Below, in pieces: positions 17,115 to 26,002 of a DNA stretch of 64,000 nt. A model generated the notes under the pieces. The model saw nothing but the letters and a program-made list of their open reading frames with translations, did no database searches and had not been told where the DNA came from. Made by a program: the position numbers and the translations under genes. Where the stretch lies: contig NZ_NFJR01000010.1 of the NCBI RefSeq assembly GCF_002159975.1, forward strand, positions 1-64,000, in the 5' to 3' direction. This DNA comes from Barnesiella sp. An22 (GTDB taxonomy: Bacteria; Bacteroidota; Bacteroidia; Bacteroidales; Barnesiellaceae). Position 1 is the stretch's first letter, and each line of letters begins with the position of its first letter.

Positions 17115-18686
17115 TTATGCAGGTTTACCGGTAAGTCGAAGGGCCAACGCCTCGGCACAGCGTTCGCCGTCGATGGCGGCCGACACGATGCCGCCGGCAT
17201 ATCCGGCACCTTCGCCACAGGGATAGAGCCCTTGCAGGCGAATATGGGTCATCGACTCGCGGTCGCGAGGTATTCGTACCGGCGACGAGGTGCGGGTCTC
17301 TACCCCAATCATCACCGCCTCGCGGGTGAGGAACCCGTGTGATACCTTGCCGAAGTGCTTGAATCCTTCCTGCAAACGGGTGACGATGAAGGGGGGCATC
17401 CAGAAGTGCAACGGCGAGGCGATAAGCCCCGGCGAATAGGAGGAACGCGGCAGGTCGTAGGAGTTGCGGCGGTTCACGAAATCGGTCATACGCTGGGCGG
17501 GAGCCGTCTGTTTGCAGTTGCCGTTGAGGTAGCACTGGCGCTCGAGGTCTTCCTGAAACTTGATGCCGGCCAACACGCCATAGGCCGAGAAGCGGTCGGC
17601 AAAATCTTCGGGCTGCAACTCGACCACCATGCCCGAATTAGCCCAAGCCGAACCGCGGGTCGAAGGCGACATGCCATTGACCACAATCTGTTCGGGCCCG
17701 CTGGCGGCCGGCACCACAAAGCCGCCGGGACACATGCAGAAGGAGTAGACCCCCCGCCCGTTCACCTGGGTGACAAAACTGTATTCGGCGGCCGGCAGGT
17801 ACTTGCCCCGACCGTGCGGATTGTGATACTGTATGGAGTCTATGAGTTGCTGGGGATGTTCCAGACGCACACCCACGGCGATACCCTTGGCCTCGAGCTC
17901 TACCCCCTTGTCGTGCAGCATGTAGTAGACGTCGCGGGCCGAGTGGCCGGTGGCCAGAATGACGGGGCCGGTATACTCCCGCCCGTCGGCCGTGACGATG
18001 CCCCGCACCTCGTCGCCCTCGATTATGAGGCTATCCATGCGGGTCTCGAAGTGGACTTCGCCCCCCGACTCGACGATGCGGTTGCGCATGCGCTCGATGA
18101 CGGCGGGCAGTTTGTCGGTGCCGATATGCGGATGAGCATCGGAGAGAATCGATACCGAAGCGCCATGCTGGCAAAAGATTTGCAGAATGCGGTCTACGTT
18201 GCCCCGCTTCTTGCTGCGGGTGTAGAGCTTGCCGTCGGAGAAGGCACCTGCCCCACCCTCGCCGAAACTGTAGTTCGACTCGGGGTCGATGCGCTGCTCG
18301 CGACTGATGCGGGCAATATCCTTGCGACGGTCGTGCACGTTCTTTCCCCGCTCGACCACGATAGGGCGCACCCCCAGTTCAATCAGACGCAGGGCGGCAA
18401 ACAATCCGGCCGGGCCGGCCCCCACCACCACTGCCTGCGGCTTACCCGATACATCGCCATAGTCGATGCGGGGAAACTCGTCGTCCTGCGGGAACTCGTT
18501 GATGTACAGGCGCACCTTCAAATTGACCATAACGGTGCGCTGGCGAGCGTCGATCGAGCGCTTCAGCACCCGCACGCTCTTCACCGTGCGTATATCTATT
18601 CCTTGCTCACGAGCCACATAGGCCGCTATATTCTGTTCGTTGGCAGCCTGCTCGGGCAAAATTCGTAATTGCAATTCCTGAATCAT
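17115..18686 (-). CDS. NAD(P)/FAD-dependent dehydrogenase, uncharacterised
   Basis: 523 residues. The N-terminal about 90 residues form a small domain seen in this family. The dinucleotide-binding motif VVGAGPAGLFAALRL (about 96-110) follows, with an FSDGKLYTR block near 175, ATGHSARDVYYML near 250 and PCGEGAGYAGGI near the C-terminus. These are hallmarks of the widely conserved 'uncharacterised FAD-dependent dehydrogenase' family annotated in many phyla; its substrate is unknown. The gene starts 15 nt after radA. Confidence 0.88.
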   Translation of the reverse strand: MIQELQLRILPEQAANEQNIAAYVAREQGIDIRTVKSVRVLKRSIDARQRTVMVNLKVRLYINEFPQDDEFPRIDYGDVSGKPQAVVVGAGPAGLFAALRLIELGVRPIVVERGKNVHDRRKDIARISREQRIDPESNYSFGEGGAGAFSDGKLYTRSKKRGNVDRILQIFCQHGASVSILSDAHPHIGTDKLPAVIERMRNRIVESGGEVHFETRMDSLIIEGDEVRGIVTADGREYTGPVILATGHSARDVYYMLHDKGVELEAKGIAVGVRLEHPQQLIDSIQYHNPHGRGKYLPAAEYSFVTQVNGRGVYSFCMCPGGFVVPAASGPEQIVVNGMSPSTRGSAWANSGMVVELQPEDFADRFSAYGVLAGIKFQEDLERQCYLNGNCKQTAPAQRMTDFVNRRNSYDLPRSSYSPGLIASPLHFWMPPFIVTRLQEGFKHFGKVSHGFLTREAVMIGVETRTSSPVRIPRDRESMTHIRLQGLYPCGEGAGYAGGIVSAAIDGERCAEALALRLTGKPA

Positions 18687-18701
18687 AATCTTCTTTCTGT
18701 T

Positions 18702-20075
18702 TTATCCGAAGAGTTGACGGAAGGCCTCCTCGACCTTGCGCACCGGAATCAACTCGATGGAGAGCTTCGAGGTGTCGAAACCCTTGATGTTGTTCTGCGG
18801 GATAAGCATGCGTTTGAATCCCAGCTTCTCGGCCTCGAGGATGCGCTGCTCGATGCGGTTGACGGGACGTATCTCGCCCGAGAGGCCCACCTCGCCGGTC
18901 ATGCAGGTGCCGGTCTCGATAGCCATATCCATGTTCGACGAGAGGATGGCACTGATGACCCCCAGGTCCATGGCCGGGTCGTTCACCTTGATGCCGCCCG
19001 CGATATTGAGGAATACATCTTTCTGAGCCAGTTTGAACCCCACCCGCTTCTCGAGCACGGCCAACAGCATGTTCATGCGCCGCAGGTCGAAACCCGTGGC
19101 CGACCGCTGGGGCGTGCCGTATGCGGCGGTGCTCACCAAGGCCTGTGTCTCGATCAGGAAGGGGCGTACCCCCTCGATGGTGACGGCGATGGCTACACCG
19201 CTCAGCCCCTCGTGGTCTTGCGTAAGCAGCATCTCCGAGGGGTTCGAGACTTCACGCAAACCGTTCTGCCGCATCTCGTAGATGCCCAGCTCCGACGTGC
19301 TGCCGAAACGGTTTTTGATCGAGCGCAATATGCGGTACATGTAATGCCGGTCGCCCTCGAACTGCAGCACCGTGTCGACTATGTGCTCGAGCACCTTGGG
19401 GCCGGCAATGCTCCCCTCTTTGTTGATATGCCCCACGAGCAGCACCGGCGTGTTGGTCTGCTTGGCAAACTTCAGCAGCGAGGCGGCACACTCGCGCACC
19501 TGCCCTACACTGCCGGGCGACGACTCCATGGCCGTGGTGGCGATGGTCTGTATCGAGTCGATGACCACGATGTCGGGGTCGACGTTGCGGATGTGTACGA
19601 AAATATCTTCGAGCGAAGTCTCGCACACGATATAGCAGTCGGGAGCACTGCCGCCAATGCGCTCGGCGCGCAGCTTCAACTGGCGGGCACTCTCCTCGCC
19701 CGACACATATAATATTTTATAGCCTTTCAGCCCCAGGACGGTTTGCAGGATAAGGGTCGACTTGCCTATGCCCGGCTCGCCACCGATAAGCACCAGCGAC
19801 CCGCGCACGAGACCGCCGCCCAGCACCCGGTTGAGTTCGCCGTTTCCCAGGTCGATGCGCGACTCCTCGGTCACCTGTATGTCGTCGATGCGTTGCGGAC
19901 GCACCCGATTCTCACCCGAGAGGCTGTATCCGCTACCCGACGAGGCGGCAGGCTTCGTGCTCACCACCTCCTCGACGTAGGTATTCCATTCGCCACACAC
20001 GGGACAACGGCCTATCCATTTGGCCGACTCGGCCCCGCAATTATTGCAATAGTAAACCGATTTTGTCTTTGCCAT
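18702..20075 (-). CDS. radA: DNA repair protein RadA
   Basis: 457 residues, standard length. Domain order: N-terminal zinc finger with CNNC and CPVC (residues 9-30), RecA-like ATPase with Walker A GEPGIGKST near 95, the KNRFG motif near 250, and a C-terminal Lon-protease-like domain. RadA acts with RecA in branch migration and processing of recombination intermediates in the cytoplasm. It starts 3 nt after the SpoU methyltransferase stop. Confidence 0.96.
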   Translation of the reverse strand: MAKTKSVYYCNNCGAESAKWIGRCPVCGEWNTYVEEVVSTKPAASSGSGYSLSGENRVRPQRIDDIQVTEESRIDLGNGELNRVLGGGLVRGSLVLIGGEPGIGKSTLILQTVLGLKGYKILYVSGEESARQLKLRAERIGGSAPDCYIVCETSLEDIFVHIRNVDPDIVVIDSIQTIATTAMESSPGSVGQVRECAASLLKFAKQTNTPVLLVGHINKEGSIAGPKVLEHIVDTVLQFEGDRHYMYRILRSIKNRFGSTSELGIYEMRQNGLREVSNPSEMLLTQDHEGLSGVAIAVTIEGVRPFLIETQALVSTAAYGTPQRSATGFDLRRMNMLLAVLEKRVGFKLAQKDVFLNIAGGIKVNDPAMDLGVISAILSSNMDMAIETGTCMTGEVGLSGEIRPVNRIEQRILEAEKLGFKRMLIPQNNIKGFDTSKLSIELIPVRKVEEAFRQLFG

Positions 20076-20078
20076 ATT

Positions 20079-20837
20079 TTACGAAACGATTTGCCTCCGG
20101 CGAAACTCGGCACAGGTAATGGCTGCCGCCATGGCGACGTTGAGCGATTCGGAGGTGGGTTGTCCAGCCGGATAGCTGGGGATATAGAGACGGCTCCCGA
20201 TGTAGGGCTCGAGCTCGGGCGATATGCCGTTGCCCTCGTTGCCCATGACGATGACACCCCGGGGAGTCAGGGTTGAACGATAGAGGTCGACCCCGTCGAG
20301 AAAGGTGCCATAGACCGTAGTGCGGTCCATCGAACCGAGAAAATCGGCCAACGGGGTATAGTAAAGGCGCACCCGGGCCAAGGCCCCCATCGTGGCCTGT
20401 ACCACCTTGGGGTTGTAGAGGTCGGCCGTCTCGGGCGAGCAGACGATGTGCCGGATGCCGAACCAGTCGGCCAGGCGCACGATTGTACCCAGATTGCCAG
20501 GGTCCTGCACGGTGTCGAGAGCCAGCACCAGCTCCTGGCGCAGGGCCTCCACATCGAGCCGATAGCGGGGTATGCGGTAGATGGCCATCACGTCGGTGGG
20601 GGTCGTGAGTTGCGACACCTTCGCCATCTCCTGCTCGGTCACCTCCTGCGCCGGCCGGTCGAACGCGCGGGCATGCGCATCGATCCACCGGCGGGTAGCC
20701 AGCAGCGTGTCACACTCGAAGGCCGCCCAGGTATCCTCGACCAGTTTGTGACCCTCGGCTATGAAACAGCCTTCGTCGCGCCGTCCTTTCTTACGGGCGA
20801 GCGATTGTATGCGTTTGATTTGATTTTTACTAAGCAT
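20079..20837 (-). CDS. SpoU/TrmH-family RNA 2'-O-methyltransferase
   Basis: 252 residues. An N-terminal substrate-binding domain (about 1-95) precedes a SPOUT domain with the knotted SAM site: VQDPGNLGTIVRLADWFG near 100-115, IVMGNEGNGI near 205, and LNVAMAAAI near 235. It methylates ribose 2'-OH in rRNA or tRNA; the target is not predictable. First gene of the run radA, FAD dehydrogenase, metallohydrolase, VOC protein. No clear promoter was found in 20838-20901. Confidence 0.9.
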   Translation of the reverse strand: MLSKNQIKRIQSLARKKGRRDEGCFIAEGHKLVEDTWAAFECDTLLATRRWIDAHARAFDRPAQEVTEQEMAKVSQLTTPTDVMAIYRIPRYRLDVEALRQELVLALDTVQDPGNLGTIVRLADWFGIRHIVCSPETADLYNPKVVQATMGALARVRLYYTPLADFLGSMDRTTVYGTFLDGVDLYRSTLTPRGVIVMGNEGNGISPELEPYIGSRLYIPSYPAGQPTSESLNVAMAAAITCAEFRRRQIVS

Positions 20838-20901
20838 CGCTTATCCGATAATTCGATAACAATAGAGCCCCCGACCGAGACCAGCCCACGCGTCACGCCC
20901 C

Positions 20902-21885
20902 TCAATCCCGGGCGTTCATAATCCAGGCATTTTCAAAAAGGGGCTGCTCCTTGACCAGTTGCGAGAGGTATTGACGAGTCTCTTCGAAATCGTTGAACGA
21001 GGCCACATAGAGCCGCGACTTCCGCGCCGTCTCATAGATGTGCAGGTCGCACGCAACGCCCTGCTGGCGGAAACACTCAATCTGTTTCTCGGCCAATCGT
21101 TTGGAGGGAAGCGACGAAACTATGATGTAATAGGTATCGGCAGTAGCGGGTGCATCGGCTGTGATGGCCGTCGTCTCCTCGGCGGCAGGAGCAGTTTGCT
21201 GCGACTCGGCCCGAGTGTCGGGCACGTCGCCTTCGTCGAGAAGTTGGGCCGTATCGTTTGCCGTGCCGAAAAGTTCGGCCGAGAGCAAACCGGCGTAGTT
21301 GACGGTGGTATCGGGTGTATGGACGGGCTTCGACAACATCAGCAGAAAAACGATGACCGCCGCAGCTACAGCCACGGCCCGCAACGTGCGACGCGGGAAC
21401 GAAATGTAGATGCGGTCGGGAGTCTTCGCCTCTTCGACCACGGCCACTTCGTTTTCGACCTCGGGCTCTTCCAGCAGATTCACCTCGACCGGGGCAAACC
21501 CAAACCGGGGATATTCGACAAAATTGGCCTCATCGGCACAGAAACTCAACCCGCCGTCGCGCTGTACGAAACGGCCCAGCCGACCCAACCGATATTCGCC
21601 ATCAGCCTCGATGGCCCGGCGAATGGAGCCGACCTCGCCGTCGAGGGCTTCGCGAGCCTCGTCGTACGACAGAAAACCGGCACGCATCACCGAGCGGAGC
21701 AACCGCTCGTCGTCGCCTGTCTCGCCGGGGAGAAACCCGATACTCCGCACCGGGGGCAAAAACGAACTCCCGTCGGGCAGCAGTCGAGCTTCGCGGTAAG
21801 TAACCGTAAACACACCCAACTCGGGCACCGAAACCCGGTCGTTGTGCAGCAACAAATATTCAATATGACGCGCCAGTTCAATCAT
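20902..21885 (-). CDS. HU-CCDC81 and SPOR domain bitopic membrane protein
   Basis: 327 residues from the ATG at 21885. The start was chosen because MIELARHIEYLLL is the invariant beginning of the family; upstream in-frame codons precede the promoter. Residues 1-130 hold the paired HU-like CCDC81 domains (HNDRVSVPELGVF near 14-26). A single membrane segment lies near 163-182. The region after it is Thr/Glu-rich, and the C-terminal about 75 residues are a SPOR domain, which binds denuded peptidoglycan at the division site. The layout suggests a link between cytoplasmic nucleoprotein and the cell wall. The promoter almost touches the start codon, implying a leaderless mRNA. Confidence 0.88.
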   Translation of the reverse strand: MIELARHIEYLLLHNDRVSVPELGVFTVTYREARLLPDGSSFLPPVRSIGFLPGETGDDERLLRSVMRAGFLSYDEAREALDGEVGSIRRAIEADGEYRLGRLGRFVQRDGGLSFCADEANFVEYPRFGFAPVEVNLLEEPEVENEVAVVEEAKTPDRIYISFPRRTLRAVAVAAAVIVFLLMLSKPVHTPDTTVNYAGLLSAELFGTANDTAQLLDEGDVPDTRAESQQTAPAAEETTAITADAPATADTYYIIVSSLPSKRLAEKQIECFRQQGVACDLHIYETARKSRLYVASFNDFEETRQYLSQLVKEQPLFENAWIMNARD

Positions 21886-21889
21886 ACAA

Positions 21890-21920
21890 CAAAGGTACGC
21901 ATTTTCTTTCGTCGGCGCAA
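21890..21920 (-). promoter_or_regulatory. Promoter of the HU/SPOR gene, immediately abutting the start codon
   Basis: TTG (21920-21918), 20-bp spacer, TACCTTTG (21897-21890). The ATG begins at 21885, 4 nt after the -7 element, so transcription should begin at or next to the start codon. Confidence 0.7.
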
Positions 21921-21998
21921 TAGGTGGGGAAAAAATCTTTACATTCTTTCGGCGGCAATCAGGGTCTGCCTCCTGCACGAAACAGACGAACCTACCCG

Positions 21999-22820
21999 CT
22001 ACTCCTCTTGCCGGAGCAACTGCTCGGCCGACTCCCGGTCGTACCCCAGCTCGACAGCCCGCTTCAAATCGGCCTTGGCCGACTCCCGTTCATACCGGGC
22101 CAACTTACCCAACGCCCGCAACACATAGACCACCGGGTCGTCGGGGTCGAGCTCCATGGCCTTCTCTATATCCTTGTCGGCCTTGGCATATTGCCCGGCA
22201 AAGAGGTAGGCTTCGGCCCGCCCTACATAGAGAATCTCCTTCTCGGGGTTGAACTTGATGACCTGCGAATAGACCTCGATGGCCTCGGGGTAGTAGCCCA
22301 TCACCTTCAGCAGCGAAGCAAAGCCGATGCGACCGTTGGCACTGGCGGGATTGATTTTGAGCAGCCGCTCGAAGTCGGCCCGGCTCGAAATCGTATCGCC
22401 CCGCCCCAGCTCGATAAGTCCCCGCTGGTAGAGGGCATCCTCGTCGGAGTCGTCAATCATCAATATCTGACTGTAATCGTTATAGGCCAGGTCGATGCTG
22501 TCGATTTCGGAATAGAGGGCCGCCCGGTTGCGCAGCAGCGTGACCGAGTTGGGGGTCATCAGCAGACCGTTGGAGTAGCTTCTGAGCGCCTCGTCGTATT
22601 TGCCGGCATAGCGCTGCACGGTGCCCAGATTCGACATCAGCAGCGAGTTCTGGCCGTTGGCCGGTTCGGTACGCAACGCACTCAGCAGGGCATGCTCGGC
22701 CCCGGCCCAATCCTTGGCCTTGATGCAACTGTCGGCCTTCTCGACCCACTGGTAATAGCTTTGCGCCCACAGCCCCAAAGGCAAGAGTAGAATCAAAAAC
22801 AAAAATCCAAGTTTTTTCAT
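21999..22820 (-). CDS. Secreted TPR-repeat protein
   Basis: 273 residues from the ATG at 22820, which opens a signal peptide (two Lys, hydrophobic core, cleavage after LWA). The rest is tetratricopeptide repeats, about six units of 34 residues, for example NSLLMSNLGTVQRYAGKYDEAL and DALYQRGLIELGRGD. It probably acts in the periplasm as a protein-interaction scaffold. It starts a short distance from the HU/SPOR gene on the same strand but has its own -7 element (22839-22846). Partner unknown. Confidence 0.85.
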   Translation of the reverse strand: MKKLGFLFLILLLPLGLWAQSYYQWVEKADSCIKAKDWAGAEHALLSALRTEPANGQNSLLMSNLGTVQRYAGKYDEALRSYSNGLLMTPNSVTLLRNRAALYSEIDSIDLAYNDYSQILMIDDSDEDALYQRGLIELGRGDTISSRADFERLLKINPASANGRIGFASLLKVMGYYPEAIEVYSQVIKFNPEKEILYVGRAEAYLFAGQYAKADKDIEKAMELDPDDPVVYVLRALGKLARYERESAKADLKRAVELGYDRESAEQLLRQEE

Positions 22821-22838
22821 ACCCGATATTTTACCTAA

Positions 22839-22846
22839 CAAAGGTA
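22839..22846 (-). promoter_or_regulatory. -7 element for the TPR gene
   Basis: TACCTTTG on the minus strand matches TAnnTTTG, 18 nt before the ATG at 22820. The divergent clostripain gene starts about 100 bp away. Confidence 0.55.
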
Positions 22847-22922
22847 CAGGTTTAGACCTTATTCTCCCACTCCGGGATTCTAAAAAGTACTCAAAAAAAA
22901 CAGTCCTTGAAAAAATTTCTGT

Positions 22923-22930
22923 TATTTTTG
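22923..22930 (+). promoter_or_regulatory. -7 element abutting the clostripain-like gene
   Basis: TATTTTTG fits TAnnTTTG and ends 6 nt before the ATG at 22937. No TTG at the standard distance was found. It suggests a very short or absent leader. Confidence 0.45.
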
Positions 22931-22936
22931 CGAATT

Positions 22937-24124
22937 ATGAAGAGATTCGATACAATATTCCTTTTCCGCCCGAGCCTTTGGGATCTGTTTTTGCTGGTAG
23001 CCGTCGCCTCGCTTCTGACCGCATGCTGCAAAGACGACGAGCCCGAGCCTGTCCCCGTAGACCGCACGGTGCTGGTCTACATGCTCTCCGACAACAGCCT
23101 GGGCTACTACGGGTATGACACGCAAAACATCAAAGAAATGCTGCAGGTGGCCCAGGCCGGCGAACTGAACGGCGGCAATCTGATTATCTATCGCGACGGT
23201 GGCGACACCAATCCGCAACTGATTCAGATAAAGCGCGATGCCTCGGGGCAGGCCCAAAAGGTGATTGTGAGGGAGTACCCCAACCGCAACTCGGCCACCG
23301 GCGAAGTGTTGAGTGCAATCGTCGACGAGACCATCGAGCTGTTCCCCGCCTCGGAGTATGGCCTGATACTCTGGTCGCACAGCACCGGATGGGTGCCGGG
23401 CAACTCATCGTTGGCCCTCTCGCGCAAACGGTGGACGGGCCCCCTTACCCGCTCGTTCGGGCAAGACGGTTCAAACTACATGGAGCTCGACGAACTGGTC
23501 AGGGCCCTGCCCGACCATCGGTTCCGGTTCATCCTCACCGACGTCTGCTTCATGGGCAGTGTCGAGTGCGCCTACCAGTTGCGCAACAAGACCGACTACT
23601 ACATAGGCTCGGCTGCCGAGGTGATGGGGACCGGCATGCCCTATACGCTCACCATCCCCCTGCTCTTTGACTACCGGCTCGACCTGAGCAGCGTGTGCCA
23701 CGCCATCTATACCTACTACGACGGACTCTCGGGGGCCTATCGGACAGCTACCACCAGCCTGATTGACTGCAGCAAACTCGAGGTGCTGGCCGACGCCACA
23801 CGCACCATCTTCGCAGCCCACAGCGAGGAGGCCGCCCCCGACCTCACCCAGGTGCAGCACTTCGACCGCCAACGGCCCTACATCTGTTTCGACCTGCGCG
23901 ACTACCTGTCGAAAATTGCTACGGCCGACGAGATGAGCCTGCTCGACCAGGCCCTGGCCGCTACCGTAATCTACCGGGCGGCTACCCCCTCGATTCTGGG
24001 AACAGTGCCCGTCAACACGCACTGTGGCTTGAGCACCTATGCCTTGGGAAGCGGCGACGCAACCCTCGACAGCTACTACACCACCCTCGACTGGTACCAA
24101 CAAGTCTACCCGATTGCCAATTAA
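22937..24124 (+). CDS. Clostripain-family (C11) cysteine peptidase lipoprotein
   Basis: 395 residues from the ATG at 22937. The N-terminus is a lipoprotein signal with lipobox LTAC (Cys about 30) followed by acidic residues (KDDEPEP), as in exported Bacteroidales lipoproteins. The peptidase C11 core contains LVYMLSDNSLG, the catalytic His in LWSHSTGW (near 147) and the catalytic Cys in TDVCFMGSVE (near 203). Family members cleave after basic residues and often self-activate. It probably acts at the cell surface or in the periplasm. The mscS gene follows after 36 nt, so co-transcription is possible. Confidence 0.88.
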   Translation: MKRFDTIFLFRPSLWDLFLLVAVASLLTACCKDDEPEPVPVDRTVLVYMLSDNSLGYYGYDTQNIKEMLQVAQAGELNGGNLIIYRDGGDTNPQLIQIKRDASGQAQKVIVREYPNRNSATGEVLSAIVDETIELFPASEYGLILWSHSTGWVPGNSSLALSRKRWTGPLTRSFGQDGSNYMELDELVRALPDHRFRFILTDVCFMGSVECAYQLRNKTDYYIGSAAEVMGTGMPYTLTIPLLFDYRLDLSSVCHAIYTYYDGLSGAYRTATTSLIDCSKLEVLADATRTIFAAHSEEAAPDLTQVQHFDRQRPYICFDLRDYLSKIATADEMSLLDQALAATVIYRAATPSILGTVPVNTHCGLSTYALGSGDATLDSYYTTLDWYQQVYPIAN

Positions 24125-24160
24125 GAAACCAATAAAAACCATTAACCCTATATTTTACGT

Positions 24161-25081
24161 ATGTCTATTCTCAATTCGCTATTGACCTTGTGGGCACAAA
24201 CGCCCGACCTGCCGGCTCCCGAAGAGGTAGCCCAAACCTGGCAACAAAAGCTCTCGTCGCTTTCGTCGCTTTCGTTCGAACAATTCATGGAGCAAGCCAT
24301 CTCGGCCATTTTGCACGGTCTGGTGAAGGTAGCCATCGCTCTGGCCGTCTTCTTTATCGGCAAGTGGATTATCAACCGCATCCACAGCTTCGTGGCCAAA
24401 GCCTTCGTCCGCCGCAACGTGGAGCTCTCGCTGCGCACCTTCCTGCTGAGCCTCATCCGCATCATACTCATGCTTATCCTCATCGTCATCGTCATCGGTA
24501 TCCTGGGCATCAACACCAGCTCGTTCCTGGCCATCTTTGCCTCGGCCGGTCTTGCCGTAGGTATGGCACTGAGCGGCACGCTGCAAAACTTTGCCGGCGG
24601 GGTGATGATTCTCCTCTTCAAGCCCTACAAGGTGGGCGACTTCATCGAGGCGCAAGGCTACTCGGGCACCGTCAAGGAGATACAGATATTCAACACCATA
24701 CTCAACACACCCGACAACAAAACCATCATCATACCCAACGGCGGGCTCTCGACCGGCAGCCTCAACAACTACTCGAAAGAGGGGCGCCGCCGCGTAGACT
24801 GGAAGATAGGCATCGCCTATGGCGACGACTTCGACACGGCCCGCACGGTCATCCTGCAACTGCTCGCGGCCGACAAACGGGTACTGACCGAACCGGCCCC
24901 GTTCGTGGCTCTGAGCAGCCTGGCCGACAGCGCCGTCGAGGTGACCGTTCGCGCCTGGGCTGCCGCCAGCGATTACTGGGGTGTCTATTACGATTTCAAC
25001 GAGCAGGTATACAAACAGTTCGAGAAGTACAACCTGCACTTCCCCTACCCGCAAGTCGATGTGCACATGATCGACCAGTAA
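24161..25081 (+). CDS. mscS: MscS-type small-conductance mechanosensitive channel
   Basis: 306 residues. Three membrane segments lie near 48-70, 95-118 and 122-145. The third contains the pore helix AGLAVGMALSGTLQNFAGG, characteristic of MscS. The cytoplasmic beta domain follows (KPYKVGDFIEAQGYSGTVKEI, NNKTIIIPNG). It releases solutes during hypo-osmotic shock. An intrinsic terminator closes the unit. Confidence 0.93.
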   Translation: MSILNSLLTLWAQTPDLPAPEEVAQTWQQKLSSLSSLSFEQFMEQAISAILHGLVKVAIALAVFFIGKWIINRIHSFVAKAFVRRNVELSLRTFLLSLIRIILMLILIVIVIGILGINTSSFLAIFASAGLAVGMALSGTLQNFAGGVMILLFKPYKVGDFIEAQGYSGTVKEIQIFNTILNTPDNKTIIIPNGGLSTGSLNNYSKEGRRRVDWKIGIAYGDDFDTARTVILQLLAADKRVLTEPAPFVALSSLADSAVEVTVRAWAAASDYWGVYYDFNEQVYKQFEKYNLHFPYPQVDVHMIDQ

Positions 25082-25107
25082 CCGGTACGACACAAACACA
25101 TTATCCC

Positions 25108-25147
25108 CGGGAGGCAACCTGCAAGATGGTTGCCTCCCGTTTTTTTT
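25108..25147 (+). terminator. Intrinsic terminator after mscS
   Basis: CGGGAGGCAACC (25108-25119) pairs with GGTTGCCTCCCG (25128-25139), followed by eight T residues. Confidence 0.92.
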
Positions 25148-25224
25148 CAAGGAAATAGCCCCCACCCGTATACAACGGTCGGCCGTTTATTCGTATATTC
25201 GTGCCCTAAAAAAGAGACGATACG

Positions 25225-25755
25225 ATGATACGCGAGGTTACCCCACACGATGCCGACGCCATTACGGCCATCTACAACGAATATATACTGCACAGCACCA
25301 TCTCGTTCGAGACCGAACCGCTCACCCCCGAAACCATGCGCGACCGCATCGCCCACATTGCCGACCACTACCCCTACTTCGTAGCCGAAGAGGCGGGCAC
25401 CGTAGTCGGTTACTGTTATGCACACCCCTGGAAAGAGCGGGCCGCCTACGGCCACACGCTCGAAACCACCGTATACCTGTCGCCTCTCGGCCAGAACAAG
25501 GGATTGGGCCGGGAACTCATGCTCCGTCTTATCGAGGAGTGTCGCCGGCAGGGCTATCGGGCCCTGATTGCCTGCATCACCGGCAACAACGAGGCCAGCC
25601 GCGCCTTCCACCTGCGGCTCGGATTCGAACAGGTATCGCTCTTCAAAGAGGTAGGCCATAAATTCGGGCAGTGGCTCGACGTAGTCGACTACGAGTTGCT
25701 GCTGGCTCCGCAAACCGCTCCCGACCCGACCGAATCGGCGACGTTAAAATTTTGA
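25225..25755 (+). CDS. GNAT N-acetyltransferase, phosphinothricin-acetyltransferase-like
   Basis: 176 residues. It has the pat/bar-like GNAT pattern: NEYILHSTISFETEPLT near 20, FVAEEAGTVVGYCYA, the acetyl-CoA loop QNKGLGRELM, and NNEASRAFHLRLGFEQV. It transfers acetyl from acetyl-CoA to an amine, possibly a methionine-sulfone/sulfoximine-like or amino-acid substrate as in characterised relatives; the real substrate is unknown. A TATATTCG element at 25194-25201 is a possible -7 sequence. Confidence 0.85.
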   Translation: MIREVTPHDADAITAIYNEYILHSTISFETEPLTPETMRDRIAHIADHYPYFVAEEAGTVVGYCYAHPWKERAAYGHTLETTVYLSPLGQNKGLGRELMLRLIEECRRQGYRALIACITGNNEASRAFHLRLGFEQVSLFKEVGHKFGQWLDVVDYELLLAPQTAPDPTESATLKF

Positions 25756-25806
25756 AGATTTACAATTTTAATGCGCAAAAACGGTTCAACATTGAATGTC
25801 TTTTTA

Positions 25807-26002
25807 TAACTTTACGCCAATAATGAGGTGAAAAAGGACTGTCTGTAAGCAATTACATCTCCTGCTCATTGCTATATAAATGTGGACAAGGCAGATAGCT
25901 GGGCCGAAGTCCATTTTTCCCGCTGGACACCACCGGGCTGTCTGGCTTTTAGCAGCCGGTCGTTGCGGGAACCGAGAGCGATAAAAAATAAAAAAAATAT
26001 AA
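25807..26002 (+). promoter_or_regulatory. Promoter-like element and structured leader upstream of recJ
   Basis: TAACTTTA at 25807-25814 is one base off TAnnTTTG. Transcription from there would give about 180 nt before recJ. This stretch contains no ORF but several possible hairpins: TGTAA-GCAA-TTACA with a GNRA loop (25844-25857), a TGGAC...GTCCA stem followed by five T residues (about 25882-25918), and CCGG(G)CTG...CAGCCGG (25933-25959). It could be a regulatory leader or an independent small RNA; I do not recognise the family. Confidence 0.35.
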
